The position numbers were made by a program, and so were the translations under genes. A DNA stretch of 58,937 nucleotides from Enterobacter soli ATCC BAA-2102 (lineage in GTDB: Bacteria; Pseudomonadota; Gammaproteobacteria; Enterobacterales; Enterobacteriaceae): positions 1 to 58,937 of the forward strand of contig NZ_LXES01000037.1 of assembly GCF_001654845.1 (NCBI RefSeq), in the 5' to 3' direction. Under the pieces are notes generated by a model. It ran no database searches and was not told the origin of the DNA. It worked only from the letters and a program-made list of their open reading frames with translations. Positions 27,021 to 36,995 of this stretch are shown in pieces. Numbering within the stretch: position 1 is the first letter of the stretch; each line of letters begins with the position of its first letter.

Positions 27021-29234
27021 CTACAGCGTCGGTTCCTGCGGCGGTGGCGCTGATGCCGGTGATGGCAACACCTGATAGGTCTGCACCGGCATTCGCACAT
27101 CCGCCAGATCAAAGTGTTTTTTCACCATGCTGTCGAGCGCAAATCGCACGGTCCACTGTTTAAGCGGCTGGGTGGTGAACGACACACGCAGCGTGAACGC
27201 CGTATTGGTAAGCCCGACAATACCGGCAAAAGAGGGCTCGCCAATGATAAGCCCCCGAATGCCGTCCATCTCCAGTAACTCTTCCACCGCGGCCTGTAGC
27301 GCCTGCTTTGCTTTATCGGCATCTTCATGGCGGTCAACATCGTAATTCGCCACTACTGAGCCAATACCGCGTACGAAGTTTGCGAAGGTGGTAATCGATG
27401 ACCACGGAATAATGTGGTACGCGCCGGTATCCTGACGCACGCCAACAGAACGAATGGACATCCGTTCGACCGTGCCGGTTAATGGCCCGATAGTCACCAG
27501 ATCCCCGGTGTTCATACCGTTCTCAAACTGAATGAAGATACCGGTAATAATATCCTTCACCAGCGTTTGCGACCCGAAGGAGATAGCCAACCCCAGTGCG
27601 CCTGCACCGGCCAGCAGCGGGGCGATATTCACGCCTATTTCTGACAATACAATCATGATGGTAATGGTGCTGATAATAACCGCCAGCGCATTGCGAAAAA
27701 GGGTTAACAGCGTGCGGGCACGGGCACTCGGCAGCGGCCTGCCGTGAATATCCGAAACCAGACGGTTCTCTATCAGACTCGCCAGCAGCGTCCAGCCTAC
27801 GGCTGAGAAGAACAGGATCAGCGCGATGCGAATCAGAATATCGACGGTCTTTTCCCCCGCACCGTTGTGCAGCCAGTTCCAGAAATCAAACAGCCCCCAG
27901 GCGTTCAGCAGCAGCATCACGGCAACGCAGACGGTAAGGATCCGCGCCACTTTAAGTGATACCGACGCCCAGCCATTCACCCGCTTTTGCAGCTCTGGGT
28001 AGTTGCGCTGAACCTGTGGCGATAGGGTGATAGTTTTTGAGATCCAGCGTGAAAGCAGGCCCGAAACGAAGGCAGCAATGCCGATAATGGCCAGGCTTTT
28101 GAACGTGGCTCCCATCATAAATTTCAGGCTGTTGCCCGGGTCAAACAGGGAGAAGAAGCACAGCACAATAAAGTAAGCGCTTGCCAGCCAGTGCCACACC
28201 AGTGCGAAGGCGCGTATGAACAGGCTGAAGAACGAAAGAGAACGATCGGCCAGTTGCAGCAGACTCTCGGTGATGTGTTTTTTGTTGTGAAAGATCAGGT
28301 ACAACGCCCAGACGGTAATACAGAGCATGATCAACACGTTGGCCAGTGCGCCGAACTGGACATTCACCTGATTAGAAATGATTGGCACGGCAACCAGCAG
28401 CCCATAGCCAATCAACCCGCTGAGAATACTCAACCTTAGAGCCCAGTATTTAGCGCTCTTATCCTGAATGGCAAAAGGGCGAAGATCCGGCACGCCCGGG
28501 CAAAAAATGAGGCGTAGCAGCGCCTTAAAGAACTCAATCAGGGCAAACGCGTTCAGGAACAGCGCCTGCTGAAAGGCGATGGTTTTACTACCGGCATTCA
28601 GCGCGTCGCTCGATATCTGCCCGACAAACAGGGTGAGGGCCAGCAGCAGTAAATCAATGATAAATGCACCGGTAATCATTAGCGGTAACGGAAACCAGCT
28701 GCCCTTGTCGCGATTCTTTCTTCGTCCCCACTGACCCATTTTGCGGTACAGCGGCCAGGCGCACAGGCGTGCCAGCCAGTAAAAAGCAAACACAATGGCT
28801 GCCAGCATCAGGAAATGGCTCACCGCAGTGGTAAAAGTCTGCGGGTTGAAAGGCTTATGCGGAGAACCAATTAAGTTGCGCCAGAGCTGGGCAAAGCGTG
28901 AAGAGAGGGCTTCACTGTAGTGCCGGCTTACCTCGGTAACATTTTCCAGCACCGTTTTTTGTTCAGCTGTCTCTGGCGGCGCAATAGCGGGGACAGGCTC
29001 CTGAGACGGCGTGGCGGCGGCGTTACGTAACTGGCCGATGAGCGCCTGGCGTGAAGTATCGTTTTCAAGGATATCGGCCAGCGCGCTATAGGCCGCTTTT
29101 TTTTGTTCGGCATCAGGTTCTGGTGGGGGCGTATTCTGCGCGGTGGACGAGGTTCCGGTGGTAACGCCCGGGATCGCGACCGCAAGAGAAGGGGCGCAAA
29201 ACAGGCTAAGTACAAGCAACAGTATCCACGGCAC
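27021..29234 (-). CDS. ybiO: YbiO, MscM-type mechanosensitive channel
   Basis: The 737-aa MscS-superfamily channel opens under membrane tension to release solutes during osmotic downshift. A signal-like segment (residues 1-18) precedes a periplasmic region with AEQKKAAYSALADILENDTSRQALI. Some ten transmembrane helices follow. The MscS core has the pore helix LLAGAGALGLAISFGSQTLVKDIITGIFIQFEN (near residues 520-555) and a beta-domain (VERMSIRSVGVRQDTGAYHIIPWSSI). I chose the GTG at 29234, which has GGAGG 5 nt upstream and matches the E. coli N-terminus; the frame stays open upstream to 29468 but that stretch looks non-coding. Confidence 0.93.
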   Translation of the reverse strand: MPWILLLVLSLFCAPSLAVAIPGVTTGTSSTAQNTPPPEPDAEQKKAAYSALADILENDTSRQALIGQLRNAAATPSQEPVPAIAPPETAEQKTVLENVTEVSRHYSEALSSRFAQLWRNLIGSPHKPFNPQTFTTAVSHFLMLAAIVFAFYWLARLCAWPLYRKMGQWGRRKNRDKGSWFPLPLMITGAFIIDLLLLALTLFVGQISSDALNAGSKTIAFQQALFLNAFALIEFFKALLRLIFCPGVPDLRPFAIQDKSAKYWALRLSILSGLIGYGLLVAVPIISNQVNVQFGALANVLIMLCITVWALYLIFHNKKHITESLLQLADRSLSFFSLFIRAFALVWHWLASAYFIVLCFFSLFDPGNSLKFMMGATFKSLAIIGIAAFVSGLLSRWISKTITLSPQVQRNYPELQKRVNGWASVSLKVARILTVCVAVMLLLNAWGLFDFWNWLHNGAGEKTVDILIRIALILFFSAVGWTLLASLIENRLVSDIHGRPLPSARARTLLTLFRNALAVIISTITIMIVLSEIGVNIAPLLAGAGALGLAISFGSQTLVKDIITGIFIQFENGMNTGDLVTIGPLTGTVERMSIRSVGVRQDTGAYHIIPWSSITTFANFVRGIGSVVANYDVDRHEDADKAKQALQAAVEELLEMDGIRGLIIGEPSFAGIVGLTNTAFTLRVSFTTQPLKQWTVRFALDSMVKKHFDLADVRMPVQTYQVLPSPASAPPPQEPTL

Positions 29235-29316
29235 GGCGTCCTCCGGTGAAAATGTCGAATGAAATGATAAGTATAGAAGGCAGGAGGCAGTGGAGGATTT
29301 TTGGGAACAATCTGGC

Positions 29317-29353
29317 AAAAAAAAGCCGGGTGCAGCTTTCGCTGACCCGGCCT
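29317..29353 (-). terminator. Intrinsic terminator of the glnHPQ operon
   Basis: On the minus strand GGCCGGGTCAGC and GCTGCACCCGGCTTT pair imperfectly around GAAA, followed by a run of eight T (29324-29317). It lies 18 nt after the glnQ stop. Confidence 0.8.
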
Positions 29354-29370
29354 TGTGGCTGAAAGGTGTA

Positions 29371-30093
29371 TCAGGAAACGTGTTGCAGGAATTCCTGCAA
29401 ACGTTGGCTTGGCGGGTTCGCAATAAGCTCTTGCGGGTTGCCATCTTCAGCGATACGGCCTTTATCAATGAAAATCAGGCGAGAAGCCACTTTCTCGGCA
29501 AAGCCGATTTCGTGGGTAACGATAACCATCGTCATCCCTTCTTCTGCCAGATCCTGCATGACTTTCAGCACCTCGTGGCGCAGCTCAGGATCGAGTGCAG
29601 AGGTTGGCTCATCAAACAGCATCATTTTCGGTTTCACTGCCAGCGCGCGGGCAATCGCCACACGCTGCTGCTGGCCGCCGGACAACTCAGAAGGGTAGTG
29701 GTGCGCACGCTCCGCCAGACCAACTTTCGCCAGCAGATCTTTCGCCAGCGCTTCTGCTGCCGCTTTGTTGGCCCCGCGCACGCGCAGTGGGCCAAACATC
29801 ACGTTTTCCAGCGCCGTCAGGTGTGGGAACAGGTAGAACTGCTGGAACACCATTCCTGCTTCCTGACGGATCAGACGGTCGTCCACTTTCGGGTCATTGA
29901 CTTTCAGGCCGTCGACAATCAGGTCGCCACTGGTTATCTCTTCCAGCTTGTTGATGCAGCGCAGCAGGGTAGATTTACCGGATCCAGAGGGCCCGATAAT
30001 GACCACCACTTCGCCCTGTTTAATATTTAAATCGATATTGTGCAGCACCTGGGTTGGACCAAAGTGCTTGGAAACGTTTTTAAATTCAATCAC
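29371..30093 (-). CDS. glnQ: Glutamine ABC transporter ATP-binding protein GlnQ
   Basis: The 240-aa ATPase energises high-affinity L-glutamine uptake with GlnP and GlnH. It has Walker [10 protein letters not shown] (about residues 34-42), signature LSGGQQQRV, Walker [15 protein letters not shown] and the switch His in VTHEIGFA, all typical of polar amino acid importers. It starts 4 nt inside the end of glnP (overlapping ATG and stop), so the two are translationally coupled. Its length equals the E. coli protein. Last gene of glnHPQ, with a terminator downstream. Confidence 0.96.
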   Translation of the reverse strand: MIEFKNVSKHFGPTQVLHNIDLNIKQGEVVVIIGPSGSGKSTLLRCINKLEEITSGDLIVDGLKVNDPKVDDRLIRQEAGMVFQQFYLFPHLTALENVMFGPLRVRGANKAAAEALAKDLLAKVGLAERAHHYPSELSGGQQQRVAIARALAVKPKMMLFDEPTSALDPELRHEVLKVMQDLAEEGMTMVIVTHEIGFAEKVASRLIFIDKGRIAEDGNPQELIANPPSQRLQEFLQHVS

Positions 30094-30749
30094 AGGATTT
30101 TCATCCTTCTTTCAAGACGACGCAGAACAAAGCTCAGAACCAGAGTGATAATCAGATAGACAACGGCTACCGCACTCCAGATTTCCAGCGCACGGAAGTT
30201 GCCAGCAATAATCTCCTGGCCCTGACGGGTCAGTTCAGCAACGCCGATAACGATAAACAGCGACGTGTCTTTAATACTGATGATCCACTGGTTACCCAGC
30301 GGTGGCAGCATACGGCGCAGCGCCAGCGGGAGGATAACGTGGCGGATCGTTTCGCGACGTGAAAGACCCAGAGCCAGGCCCGCTTCGCTGAAACCTTTAT
30401 GAATCGACAGTACCGCACCACGGGTGATTTCCGCGATGTACGCACCGGAGTTGATCATAATGGTGACAACGGCCGCGCTGAACGGATCGATGCGCAGATC
30501 GGTGAATGCCATAGGCAGGGCGAAGTAGATGAACATGACCTGTACGACGATTGGCGTACCGCGGATCACTTCGATGAAAACCAGTGCGATGTGGTTAGCA
30601 ATCCAGCCACCGTAGGTGCGGGCGAAACCGGCGACAAGACCGATAATCAACCCGCCAACCAGACCGAGGACCGAAATCCACAGGGTCATTTTGGCGCCTT
30701 CAAGCAAGAGAGGAATGGCAGGCCAGATGGCGCTCCAGTCAAACTGCAT
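30090..30749 (-). CDS. glnP: Glutamine ABC transporter permease GlnP
   Basis: The 219-aa inner-membrane permease has five predicted membrane helices and the coupling-helix EAA motif ([38 protein letters not shown], about residues 105-143). It forms a homodimer that binds GlnQ in the cytoplasm and receives glutamine from GlnH. A REP-like element separates it from glnH upstream. That is common in binding-protein operons, where it favours more of the binding protein than of the membrane parts. Confidence 0.96.
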   Translation of the reverse strand: MQFDWSAIWPAIPLLLEGAKMTLWISVLGLVGGLIIGLVAGFARTYGGWIANHIALVFIEVIRGTPIVVQVMFIYFALPMAFTDLRIDPFSAAVVTIMINSGAYIAEITRGAVLSIHKGFSEAGLALGLSRRETIRHVILPLALRRMLPPLGNQWIISIKDTSLFIVIGVAELTRQGQEIIAGNFRALEIWSAVAVVYLIITLVLSFVLRRLERRMKIL

Positions 30750-30808
30750 GATGTATTCCTGTATACCGTGGTGAAAACAAAAATTTAGCCAGAGGGATGA
30801 CTAAAATT

Positions 30809-30840
30809 GTAGGCCCGGTAAGCGTAAGCGCTACCGGGCT
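30809..30840. repeat. REP element between glnH and glnP
   Basis: GTAGGCCCGGTAAGCG and CGCTACCGGGCT make a near-perfect hairpin in the 118-nt gap after glnH. As in other binding-protein operons it probably stabilises the upstream glnH mRNA. Confidence 0.8.
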
Positions 30841-30867
30841 TTACAGTACCTGATGGATCAGGTTGAT

Positions 30868-31683
<816 letters not shown>

Positions 31684-31753
31684 TTACAACTTGTTGTTTT
31701 GCAAAGAGGATGATGTCACAGGTTGCACAATAAACGTGGCAATCCTGTTTTAT

Positions 31754-31782
31754 TGCACCAAGATGGAGCACCTTTTTGGTGC
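31754..31782 (-). promoter_or_regulatory. Tandem NtrC (NRI) sites upstream of glnH
   Basis: TGCACCAAGATGGAGCA (31754-31770) and the perfect GCACCTTTTTGGTGC (31768-31782) both match the NtrC dyad TGCACC-N5-GGTGCA. Their centres are 13 bp apart, about 108 and 121 bp upstream of the inferred start. This agrees with the tandem site spacing described for E. coli glnHp2. Confidence 0.8.
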
Positions 31783-31929
31783 GCTTCGTTTTGGTCAACT
31801 GACGGGGTGATATTTAGCGCAGGTTCTGACGAAAAAACAATCTTCTATTAACGGTTGTGTGAGGTGATTATTACATTTCGTTCACTTTTGCAGGGGGTGA
31901 ACAAAAAAATGCGCACCATAAAAGTGCAA

Positions 31930-31952
31930 AGCCCCCGCTGAAAGCGAGGGCT
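31930..31952 (-). terminator. Probable terminator of dps
   Basis: AGCCC...GCT and AGC...GGGCT form a hairpin around GAAA, 20 nt past the dps stop on the minus strand. The following sequence is only weakly T-rich. Confidence 0.55.
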
Positions 31953-31972
31953 TGATAGAAAAATCGTATGGA

Positions 31973-32512
<540 letters not shown>

Positions 32513-32740
32513 TTAACGAAAAAGAGTATAGCACCTGTTCAGGATATTGCGGCTTCGGTCCTGCCTATCAGTTTAATAGCGTAGAGTGTCTTGAGGGTTA
32601 AATGTCTTTATTATCATTGCGATAATGTATTGGTTGCAGAAGTGTTACTATTTCCCATCGTGCGGAATAGTACGGTAATGATATTTCAGAATAATGCGAA
32701 AATTGTGAGTGAATTATACAGGAAGAGATACTGGCGTATA

Positions 32741-32768
32741 TTCTGCATGGCTATTTCGCCATGCAGAA
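32741..32768. other. 11-bp stem-loop past the rhtA stop
   Basis: TTCTGCATGGC (32741-32751) and GCCATGCAGAA (32758-32768) are perfect inverted repeats around TATTTC, 9 nt downstream of the rhtA stop. There is no U-tract, so this may be a 3'-end stabilising hairpin or a weak terminator. Confidence 0.5.
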
Positions 32769-32777
32769 TCAAGCTCA

Positions 32778-33665
32778 TCAATTAATATCGATTTTTTCGA
32801 CTTTGCTTTCGCGGCGCAGGGTCAGCGTGGATCCCATTGACGCGGCAATAATAGAGCAGAGTGCAAGTGTCTGGGTGAAGGTCAGCGTCTCACCGAGGAA
32901 CACCATCCCGGAGATCGCCGCCAGCGCGGGCTCCATACTCATCAGCGTTCCAAAGATCCTTGTCGGCAGACGCGTAAGGGCAATCATCTCCAGAGAGTAG
33001 GGCAGTGCCGTAGAGAGGATGGCAACGGCAAGCCCTATCGGCATGACTGACCATTGCCAGATAGATTCCGTTGCCTGCGCCATGCCAACAGGGACAAAGA
33101 CGATCGCGGCAATTAATGAGCCCAGGGCAACCGTTGCCGGGCCATGCTCTTCACCCGCGCGCTGGCCCGTAAGAATATAGACCGCCCAGCAGGCTCCCGC
33201 GCCCAGCGCCAGTGCAGCGCCCGTTAAATCAATCTGCGACACATCCTGGCCGAGCGGTAACAGGAACCATAAGCCCAGTACGGCTAACACCACCCAGATA
33301 AAGTCTACCGGACGGCGGGAGGAGAAAAGCGCCACGGCCAGTGGGCCGGTGAATTCGAGAGCAACGGCAATCCCAAGCGGTATGGTCTGAATCGAGAGGT
33401 AGAACATATAGTTCATGGCCCCCAGCGACAGCCCGTAAAACAGCAGGGGCAGGCGTTGTTCTTTTTTGAAGCGCAACCGCCAGGGTTTGAAAATAACCAC
33501 CAGTATCGCCGTACCCAGTGCGATACGCAGCGCGGTTACGCCAGGCGCACCGACCAGCGGAAAAAGCGATTTTGCGAGCGACGCACCACTTTGAATGGAG
33601 AGCATGGCGATGAGTATGACTGCTACCGGCATCCAGACCGACGTTTTGCGGGATAACCCTGGCAT
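32778..33665 (-). CDS. rhtA: Threonine/homoserine exporter RhtA
   Basis: The 295-aa protein is a ten-helix DMT-superfamily (EamA) exporter of threonine and homoserine in the inner membrane. Two EamA repeats are visible; the second starts near ALALGAGACWAVYILTGQ. It ends in a charged tail (LRRESKVEKIDIN) as in E. coli. I chose the ATG at 33665 (MPGLSRKTSVW), the E. coli start; the open frame extends five codons further. In E. coli it lies between dps and ompX, as here. Confidence 0.94.
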   Translation of the reverse strand: MPGLSRKTSVWMPVAVILIAMLSIQSGASLAKSLFPLVGAPGVTALRIALGTAILVVIFKPWRLRFKKEQRLPLLFYGLSLGAMNYMFYLSIQTIPLGIAVALEFTGPLAVALFSSRRPVDFIWVVLAVLGLWFLLPLGQDVSQIDLTGAALALGAGACWAVYILTGQRAGEEHGPATVALGSLIAAIVFVPVGMAQATESIWQWSVMPIGLAVAILSTALPYSLEMIALTRLPTRIFGTLMSMEPALAAISGMVFLGETLTFTQTLALCSIIAASMGSTLTLRRESKVEKIDIN

Positions 33666-33759
33666 CCTTTCTCCTGTCAATTTATGTCAAGTGAAGTAAA
33701 AGCCGCAGTGTATATGGAAATATGCTGCAACGGTTGAGACGCCGTTGAAAAAAAAACGT

Positions 33760-33936
33760 ATGAAATCCGTAAAATGGTTAAGTGTTGATGGATTTATCGG
33801 CTGTCAGATTAAGAATAATCTGGATGAATACAGCGGCATTGACGCGCAGTATTAGATTTTTGATGTGGAAATTCTGCGTTATTTGAAAGAGATAGCTGAT
33901 ACTGGAAACGTTCTGTTACAGGAAAGGCTTCATTAG
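33760..33936 (+). pseudogene. Possible relic reading frame upstream of ompX, interrupted by one TAG
   Basis: An ATG at 33760 opens a 31-codon frame (MKSVKWLSVDGFIGCQIKNN...) ending at TAG 33853-33855. The same frame then continues for 26 more sense codons of protein-like composition (IFDVEILRYLKEIADTGNVL...) to TAG at 33934. No good Shine-Dalgarno is seen. It could be the remnant of a small gene, a stop-interrupted gene, or chance. It is the only coding-like signal in the 355-bp rhtA-ompX interval (33666-34020). Confidence 0.25.
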
Positions 33937-34020
33937 ACACCATGAATCAGAAAGAGTTTCACAAGAATTTTTGATATATTTAAAACTTACGGATTTACTT
34001 GAAGCACATTTGAGGTGGTT

Positions 34021-34539
34021 ATGAAAAAAATTGCATGTCTTTCAGCACTGGCAGCTGTTCTGGCTGTTTCCGCAGGTACCGCTGTAGCTGCTACTTCTAC
34101 TGTTACTGGTGGTTACGCTCAGAGCGATATGCAGGGCGTGATGAACAAAGCTAACGGTTTCAACCTGAAATACCGCTACGAGCAGGACAACAACCCACTG
34201 GGTGTGATCGGTTCCTTCACTTACACTGAGAAAGACCGTTTCGACAACAGCGCTTACAACAAGAGCCAGTACTACGGTATCACCGCTGGTCCAGCTTACC
34301 GTCTGAACGACTGGGCAAGCATCTACGGCGTTGTGGGTGTTGGTTACGGTAAATTCCAGCAGACTGAAAACGAAGGTGCTAACCGCACTGCAAGCACCAG
34401 CGACTACGGTTTCTCCTATGGCGCGGGCTTACAGTTCAACCCAATCGAAAACGTTGCTCTGGACTTCTCCTATGAGCAGAGCCGTATTCGCAGCGTTGAC
34501 GTTGGCACCTGGATCGCGGGCGTAGGTTACCGCTTCTAA
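34021..34539 (+). CDS. ompX: Outer membrane protein OmpX
   Basis: The 172-aa protein has a signal peptide (MKKIACLSALAAVLAVSAGTAVA). It forms an eight-stranded outer-membrane beta-barrel of the Ail/Lom/OmpX family, with alternating strands and long exposed loops, and ends in the barrel signature VGYRF. OmpX is involved in adhesion, complement evasion and envelope stress responses in Enterobacteriaceae. I chose the second ATG (34021); the one two codons earlier overlaps the Shine-Dalgarno (GAGGT). Its codons look highly biased, as expected for an abundant protein. Confidence 0.97.
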   Translation: MKKIACLSALAAVLAVSAGTAVAATSTVTGGYAQSDMQGVMNKANGFNLKYRYEQDNNPLGVIGSFTYTEKDRFDNSAYNKSQYYGITAGPAYRLNDWASIYGVVGVGYGKFQQTENEGANRTASTSDYGFSYGAGLQFNPIENVALDFSYEQSRIRSVDVGTWIAGVGYRF

Positions 34540-34560
34540 TCACTCCGGTGAGCCAGTAAA

Positions 34561-34588
34561 AAATCCGCCCAATGTGGCGGATTTTTTT
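34561..34588 (+). terminator. Intrinsic terminator of ompX
   Basis: AAATCCGCC pairs with GGCGGATTT around CAATGT and is followed by a run of T. It lies 21 nt after the ompX stop. Confidence 0.9.
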
Positions 34589-34646
34589 ATGGGGAAAATA
34601 CAGGGATGCAGCTTCCCCAGTCATTTTCTTGCCGGGAGCCCGGGTC

Positions 34647-34676
34647 GCCAGGGTAGCGGCGGTGAGCTACCCTGGC
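34647..34676. other. Strong stem-loop in the ompX-opgE intergenic region
   Basis: GCCAGGGTAGC and GCTACCCTGGC are perfect 11-bp inverted repeats around an 8-nt loop. No U-tract follows on either strand and it is already past the ompX terminator, so it is not needed to end ompX. The sequence is not a REP unit. Its role is unknown. Confidence 0.5.
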
Positions 34677-34748
34677 ACGTTCACCGGTATTGGGGTGACA
34701 GAGTAGCAAGGAACATAAAGTGAACGGAGTAACCACCTGAGCTGTATG

Positions 34749-34788
34749 TTCCCTCTCACCCCAACCCTTTCCCCAAAGAGGAGAGGGA
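34749..34788. repeat. Dispersed intergenic GC-rich repeat, diverged copy C
   Basis: CCCTCTCACCCCAACCC with GAGGAGAGGG resembles the elements at 48-87, 4842-4888 and 51487-51534 but is more diverged and lacks the flanking CAGACCGCAC block. It lies 32 nt past the opgE stop. Confidence 0.5.
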
Positions 34789-34820
34789 GGCGTTCGTGCA
34801 GCCTGGGCTTGTTGGAATTG

Positions 34821-36404
34821 TCACTTACTCTTGATATCGAAGATATCCGTACCCAGGTGGTTATAGTCAACTTTCTGTAACTTGAAGTTGGTAATGTACA
34901 CTGGGGGAGCCTTCTTACCCGAAACAAACGGGTAATCATTTTTTATCTCTTCTGCGGAAATCCCGGTCCACTGGGAGAAGAACTCAAGGAAATCATTCGC
35001 CGAACGGCGTGCCTTCACGATCCGATGCGTTTTATCATCGCTCGACAGCACCATAAACGGTACCTGGAAGTTCTGCTGGTACTTGTCATCATGCGCCAGA
35101 TACTGCACCTCTTTTCCCCGTTCTTTGAACGCTAAGCCGTGGTCAGAGAAATAGACCATCGAGAAACTTTCCCCGGTATTACGCAACTGATCATAGAGCT
35201 TGCTCAGCAGCTCATCCGTTTGCGTCATGGTATAGAGGTAGCACGAGGTTTCCTTCGACTGAACGAATTCAGCGTATTTCCCTTGGGTACGGTCGCAAGC
35301 CTGCGGGTGCGAACCCATCAGATGCAAGACAATCAGCTGTGGCTGCGTGCGCTGGTTGGCAAAGACCTGAGCGGTCATTTTCAGCAACGCTTCATCTTTG
35401 GTGTTTTTATCGGCTTCAAAATCACCGCTTTTCAGGAACTGAACTTCGTCAGCACGCTTTGCAATGCTGGCAATTGCCGTATCGTACTCGCCAATTTGCC
35501 CCTGATTAGAGAACCACCAGGTCTGGAAACCGGCGCGGTTAGCCAGGGTGACAAAGTTATCCTGGTACTGCGGTTTACCGTCAACCACGCGGTTTAACGT
35601 CAGACCGAGCGATTTTTGCGTTGAGCCGCTGGCGGCGATGTAATCGGTAAATAAGGTGCCATTAACCGAGCTGGCAAACGGCGTGTTATCCCAGTGGCCG
35701 CCAAACGCTCCCATCGCATCACGACGGGCGCTTTCACCAATCACCACCACATAGGTGTGATACCTCGGTTTAACCGCCAGCACGTTCCAGGTGTCTTTCA
35801 TATTTGAAAGCTCAGCCATGCGTGCCTGCTCATCAACAACTTCCTGGTTATTGACCACCACATCTTTCACGAAGCGGAAAACCGGGTAACCGGTATCTTT
35901 GAGCTTAAACACACCGCCCCAAGCAAGGTTTTGAATCGGGGCGACAAAGAAGGTCGCTACGCCAATGACCAGGCACAGGTGTTCAATTTTACCCCAGGTT
36001 TTTTTCTCTTCGGGTTTACGGCGCATGGCGATGACGCCCAGCGCAAAGATGAAGAGGCCGACCACGTAGCTGTACCACGGGAAAATCGTCAGTATTTCTG
36101 TCGACTCTTCCATATTGGTGGAATGCAGGGCCAGCAGGGTATTAAAGTTTGGCGAGCCATAGGCCTGGCCAAACGGAAAATAAAACGCAGCGACCAGAGA
36201 ACAGATCCCGACTAACGTTTTTTGCGCGCGCGGAGCACTTCGCCACAACACGTGGAGAATGCAGGTAAAAGCCACGGCATAAAGCAGGCTAAATGGATAG
36301 CCAAGCGCAAAGTTTATCAGCAGCGATTGCAGAAAGTAGAATCCCGTCCACGGGCTTAAGGCCCGGCTGCGGGTAACAAGTGTATCTTTCAGGGTTAAAT
36401 TCAT
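34821..36404 (-). CDS. opgE: OpgE (YbiP), phosphoethanolamine transferase for osmoregulated periplasmic glucans
   Basis: The 527-aa protein matches E. coli OpgE, which adds phosphoethanolamine to osmoregulated periplasmic glucans. The N-terminal 165 or so residues hold about five membrane helices. A periplasmic alkaline-phosphatase-fold domain (VVVIGESARRDAMGAFGG) follows. The nucleophile Thr is in ASGSTQKSLG, and YFSDHGLAFKERGKEV carries metal ligands. It is monocistronic on the minus strand, as in K-12 between ompX and mntS. EptA-like lipid A transferases are paralogues, but gene context favours OpgE. Confidence 0.92.
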   Translation of the reverse strand: MNLTLKDTLVTRSRALSPWTGFYFLQSLLINFALGYPFSLLYAVAFTCILHVLWRSAPRAQKTLVGICSLVAAFYFPFGQAYGSPNFNTLLALHSTNMEESTEILTIFPWYSYVVGLFIFALGVIAMRRKPEEKKTWGKIEHLCLVIGVATFFVAPIQNLAWGGVFKLKDTGYPVFRFVKDVVVNNQEVVDEQARMAELSNMKDTWNVLAVKPRYHTYVVVIGESARRDAMGAFGGHWDNTPFASSVNGTLFTDYIAASGSTQKSLGLTLNRVVDGKPQYQDNFVTLANRAGFQTWWFSNQGQIGEYDTAIASIAKRADEVQFLKSGDFEADKNTKDEALLKMTAQVFANQRTQPQLIVLHLMGSHPQACDRTQGKYAEFVQSKETSCYLYTMTQTDELLSKLYDQLRNTGESFSMVYFSDHGLAFKERGKEVQYLAHDDKYQQNFQVPFMVLSSDDKTHRIVKARRSANDFLEFFSQWTGISAEEIKNDYPFVSGKKAPPVYITNFKLQKVDYNHLGTDIFDIKSK

Positions 36405-36653
36405 AGGTCACTATCATGAAAACGCCATGTGCTCACCCTGGCGTCAAGGGTCAAAGCCTGCCTGACAGTGCGTGGAAAGGGAATGTGGGTCCGCTTCAGC
36501 GAGCCGCAAATAGTGCAGGGCTGCACGAAGATAGTGCTAGCGGTAAATAAGGTCAACAGTTGCTAAGCAGATGTTTTGCGAGGGGGATTGCAAATCCGCG
36601 AAAAAGTGCGGGAATTAGGCGGCCGAAAGCCATTTTACACGGGGATTGTGACG

Positions 36654-36685
36654 AAAAAATGAAGCGGCGTACCGCGACGCCGCTT
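36654..36685 (-). terminator. Intrinsic terminator of mntS (RybA), overlapping its stop codon
   Basis: On the minus strand AAGCGGCGT (36685-36677) pairs with ACGCCGCTT (36670-36662) around a 6-nt loop, with six T following at 36659-36654. Two bases of the mntS TAA stop (36686-36684) are the first bases of the stem. Confidence 0.85.
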
Positions 36686-36812
36686 AATGAGAAGGTTTAT
36701 CGTCCTGCTGCGGTTTGTTGTTAAACATGTCGCACAGCATCGATAACAGCATTAACCGTACTTTAAAGGGAGAGTGAGTAAACACGTTCATACACCTCTT
36801 GAATTCGTTCAT
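36684..36812 (-). CDS. mntS: MntS, small manganese-regulatory protein
   Basis: The 42-aa protein (MNEFKRCMNVFTHSPFKVRL, then a hydrophobic LMLLSMLCDMF stretch and an NNKPQQDDKPSH tail) is nearly identical to E. coli MntS, encoded in the former sRNA RybA. MntS raises intracellular manganese when Mn is scarce, by interfering with the MntP exporter. The gene is divergent from mntR, and MntR-type boxes lie in its upstream region. Shine-Dalgarno AGGAGG is 5 nt before the ATG at 36812. It is easily missed because of its size. Confidence 0.93.
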   Translation of the reverse strand: MNEFKRCMNVFTHSPFKVRLMLLSMLCDMFNNKPQQDDKPSH

Positions 36813-36869
36813 AAGACCTCCTGATTTAAGACCCCTTCGATCCGTGAAGGGTGACTGCATTACATACAG

Positions 36870-36887
36870 ATATAGCACAGGCTATAT
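36870..36887. promoter_or_regulatory. MntR box 1 (mntS-proximal)
   Basis: ATATAGC-acag-GCTATAT is a perfect 7-bp dyad that fits the MntR box core (ATAGC...GCTAT) known from E. coli mntH and mntS. It lies 58 bp upstream of the mntS start, where it could block the promoter in high manganese. Confidence 0.75.
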
Positions 36888-36890
36888 TGT

Positions 36891-36904
36891 ATAGCTACGG
36901 CTAT
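36891..36904. promoter_or_regulatory. MntR box 2 (mntR-proximal), weaker
   Basis: ATAGC-tacg-GCTAT repeats the core of box 1; its centre is 19 bp away, towards mntR. Two adjacent sites suggest cooperative binding or control of both mntS and mntR. Confidence 0.55.
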
Positions 36905-36995
36905 TTCGTTAATTTTTTGTGCTTGTACAGCTATGGTTTACAATGGCGCTCTCGTTACACGGCGCTGGAAGCGTCACCCCCATTGAGGACACACA

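Noticed and set aside
29235..29468. 78-residue N-terminal extension of YbiO
   Set aside because: The upstream open stretch includes the glnQ terminator region side and looks non-coding; the GTG at 29234 with GGAGG gives the conserved signal-like N-terminus.
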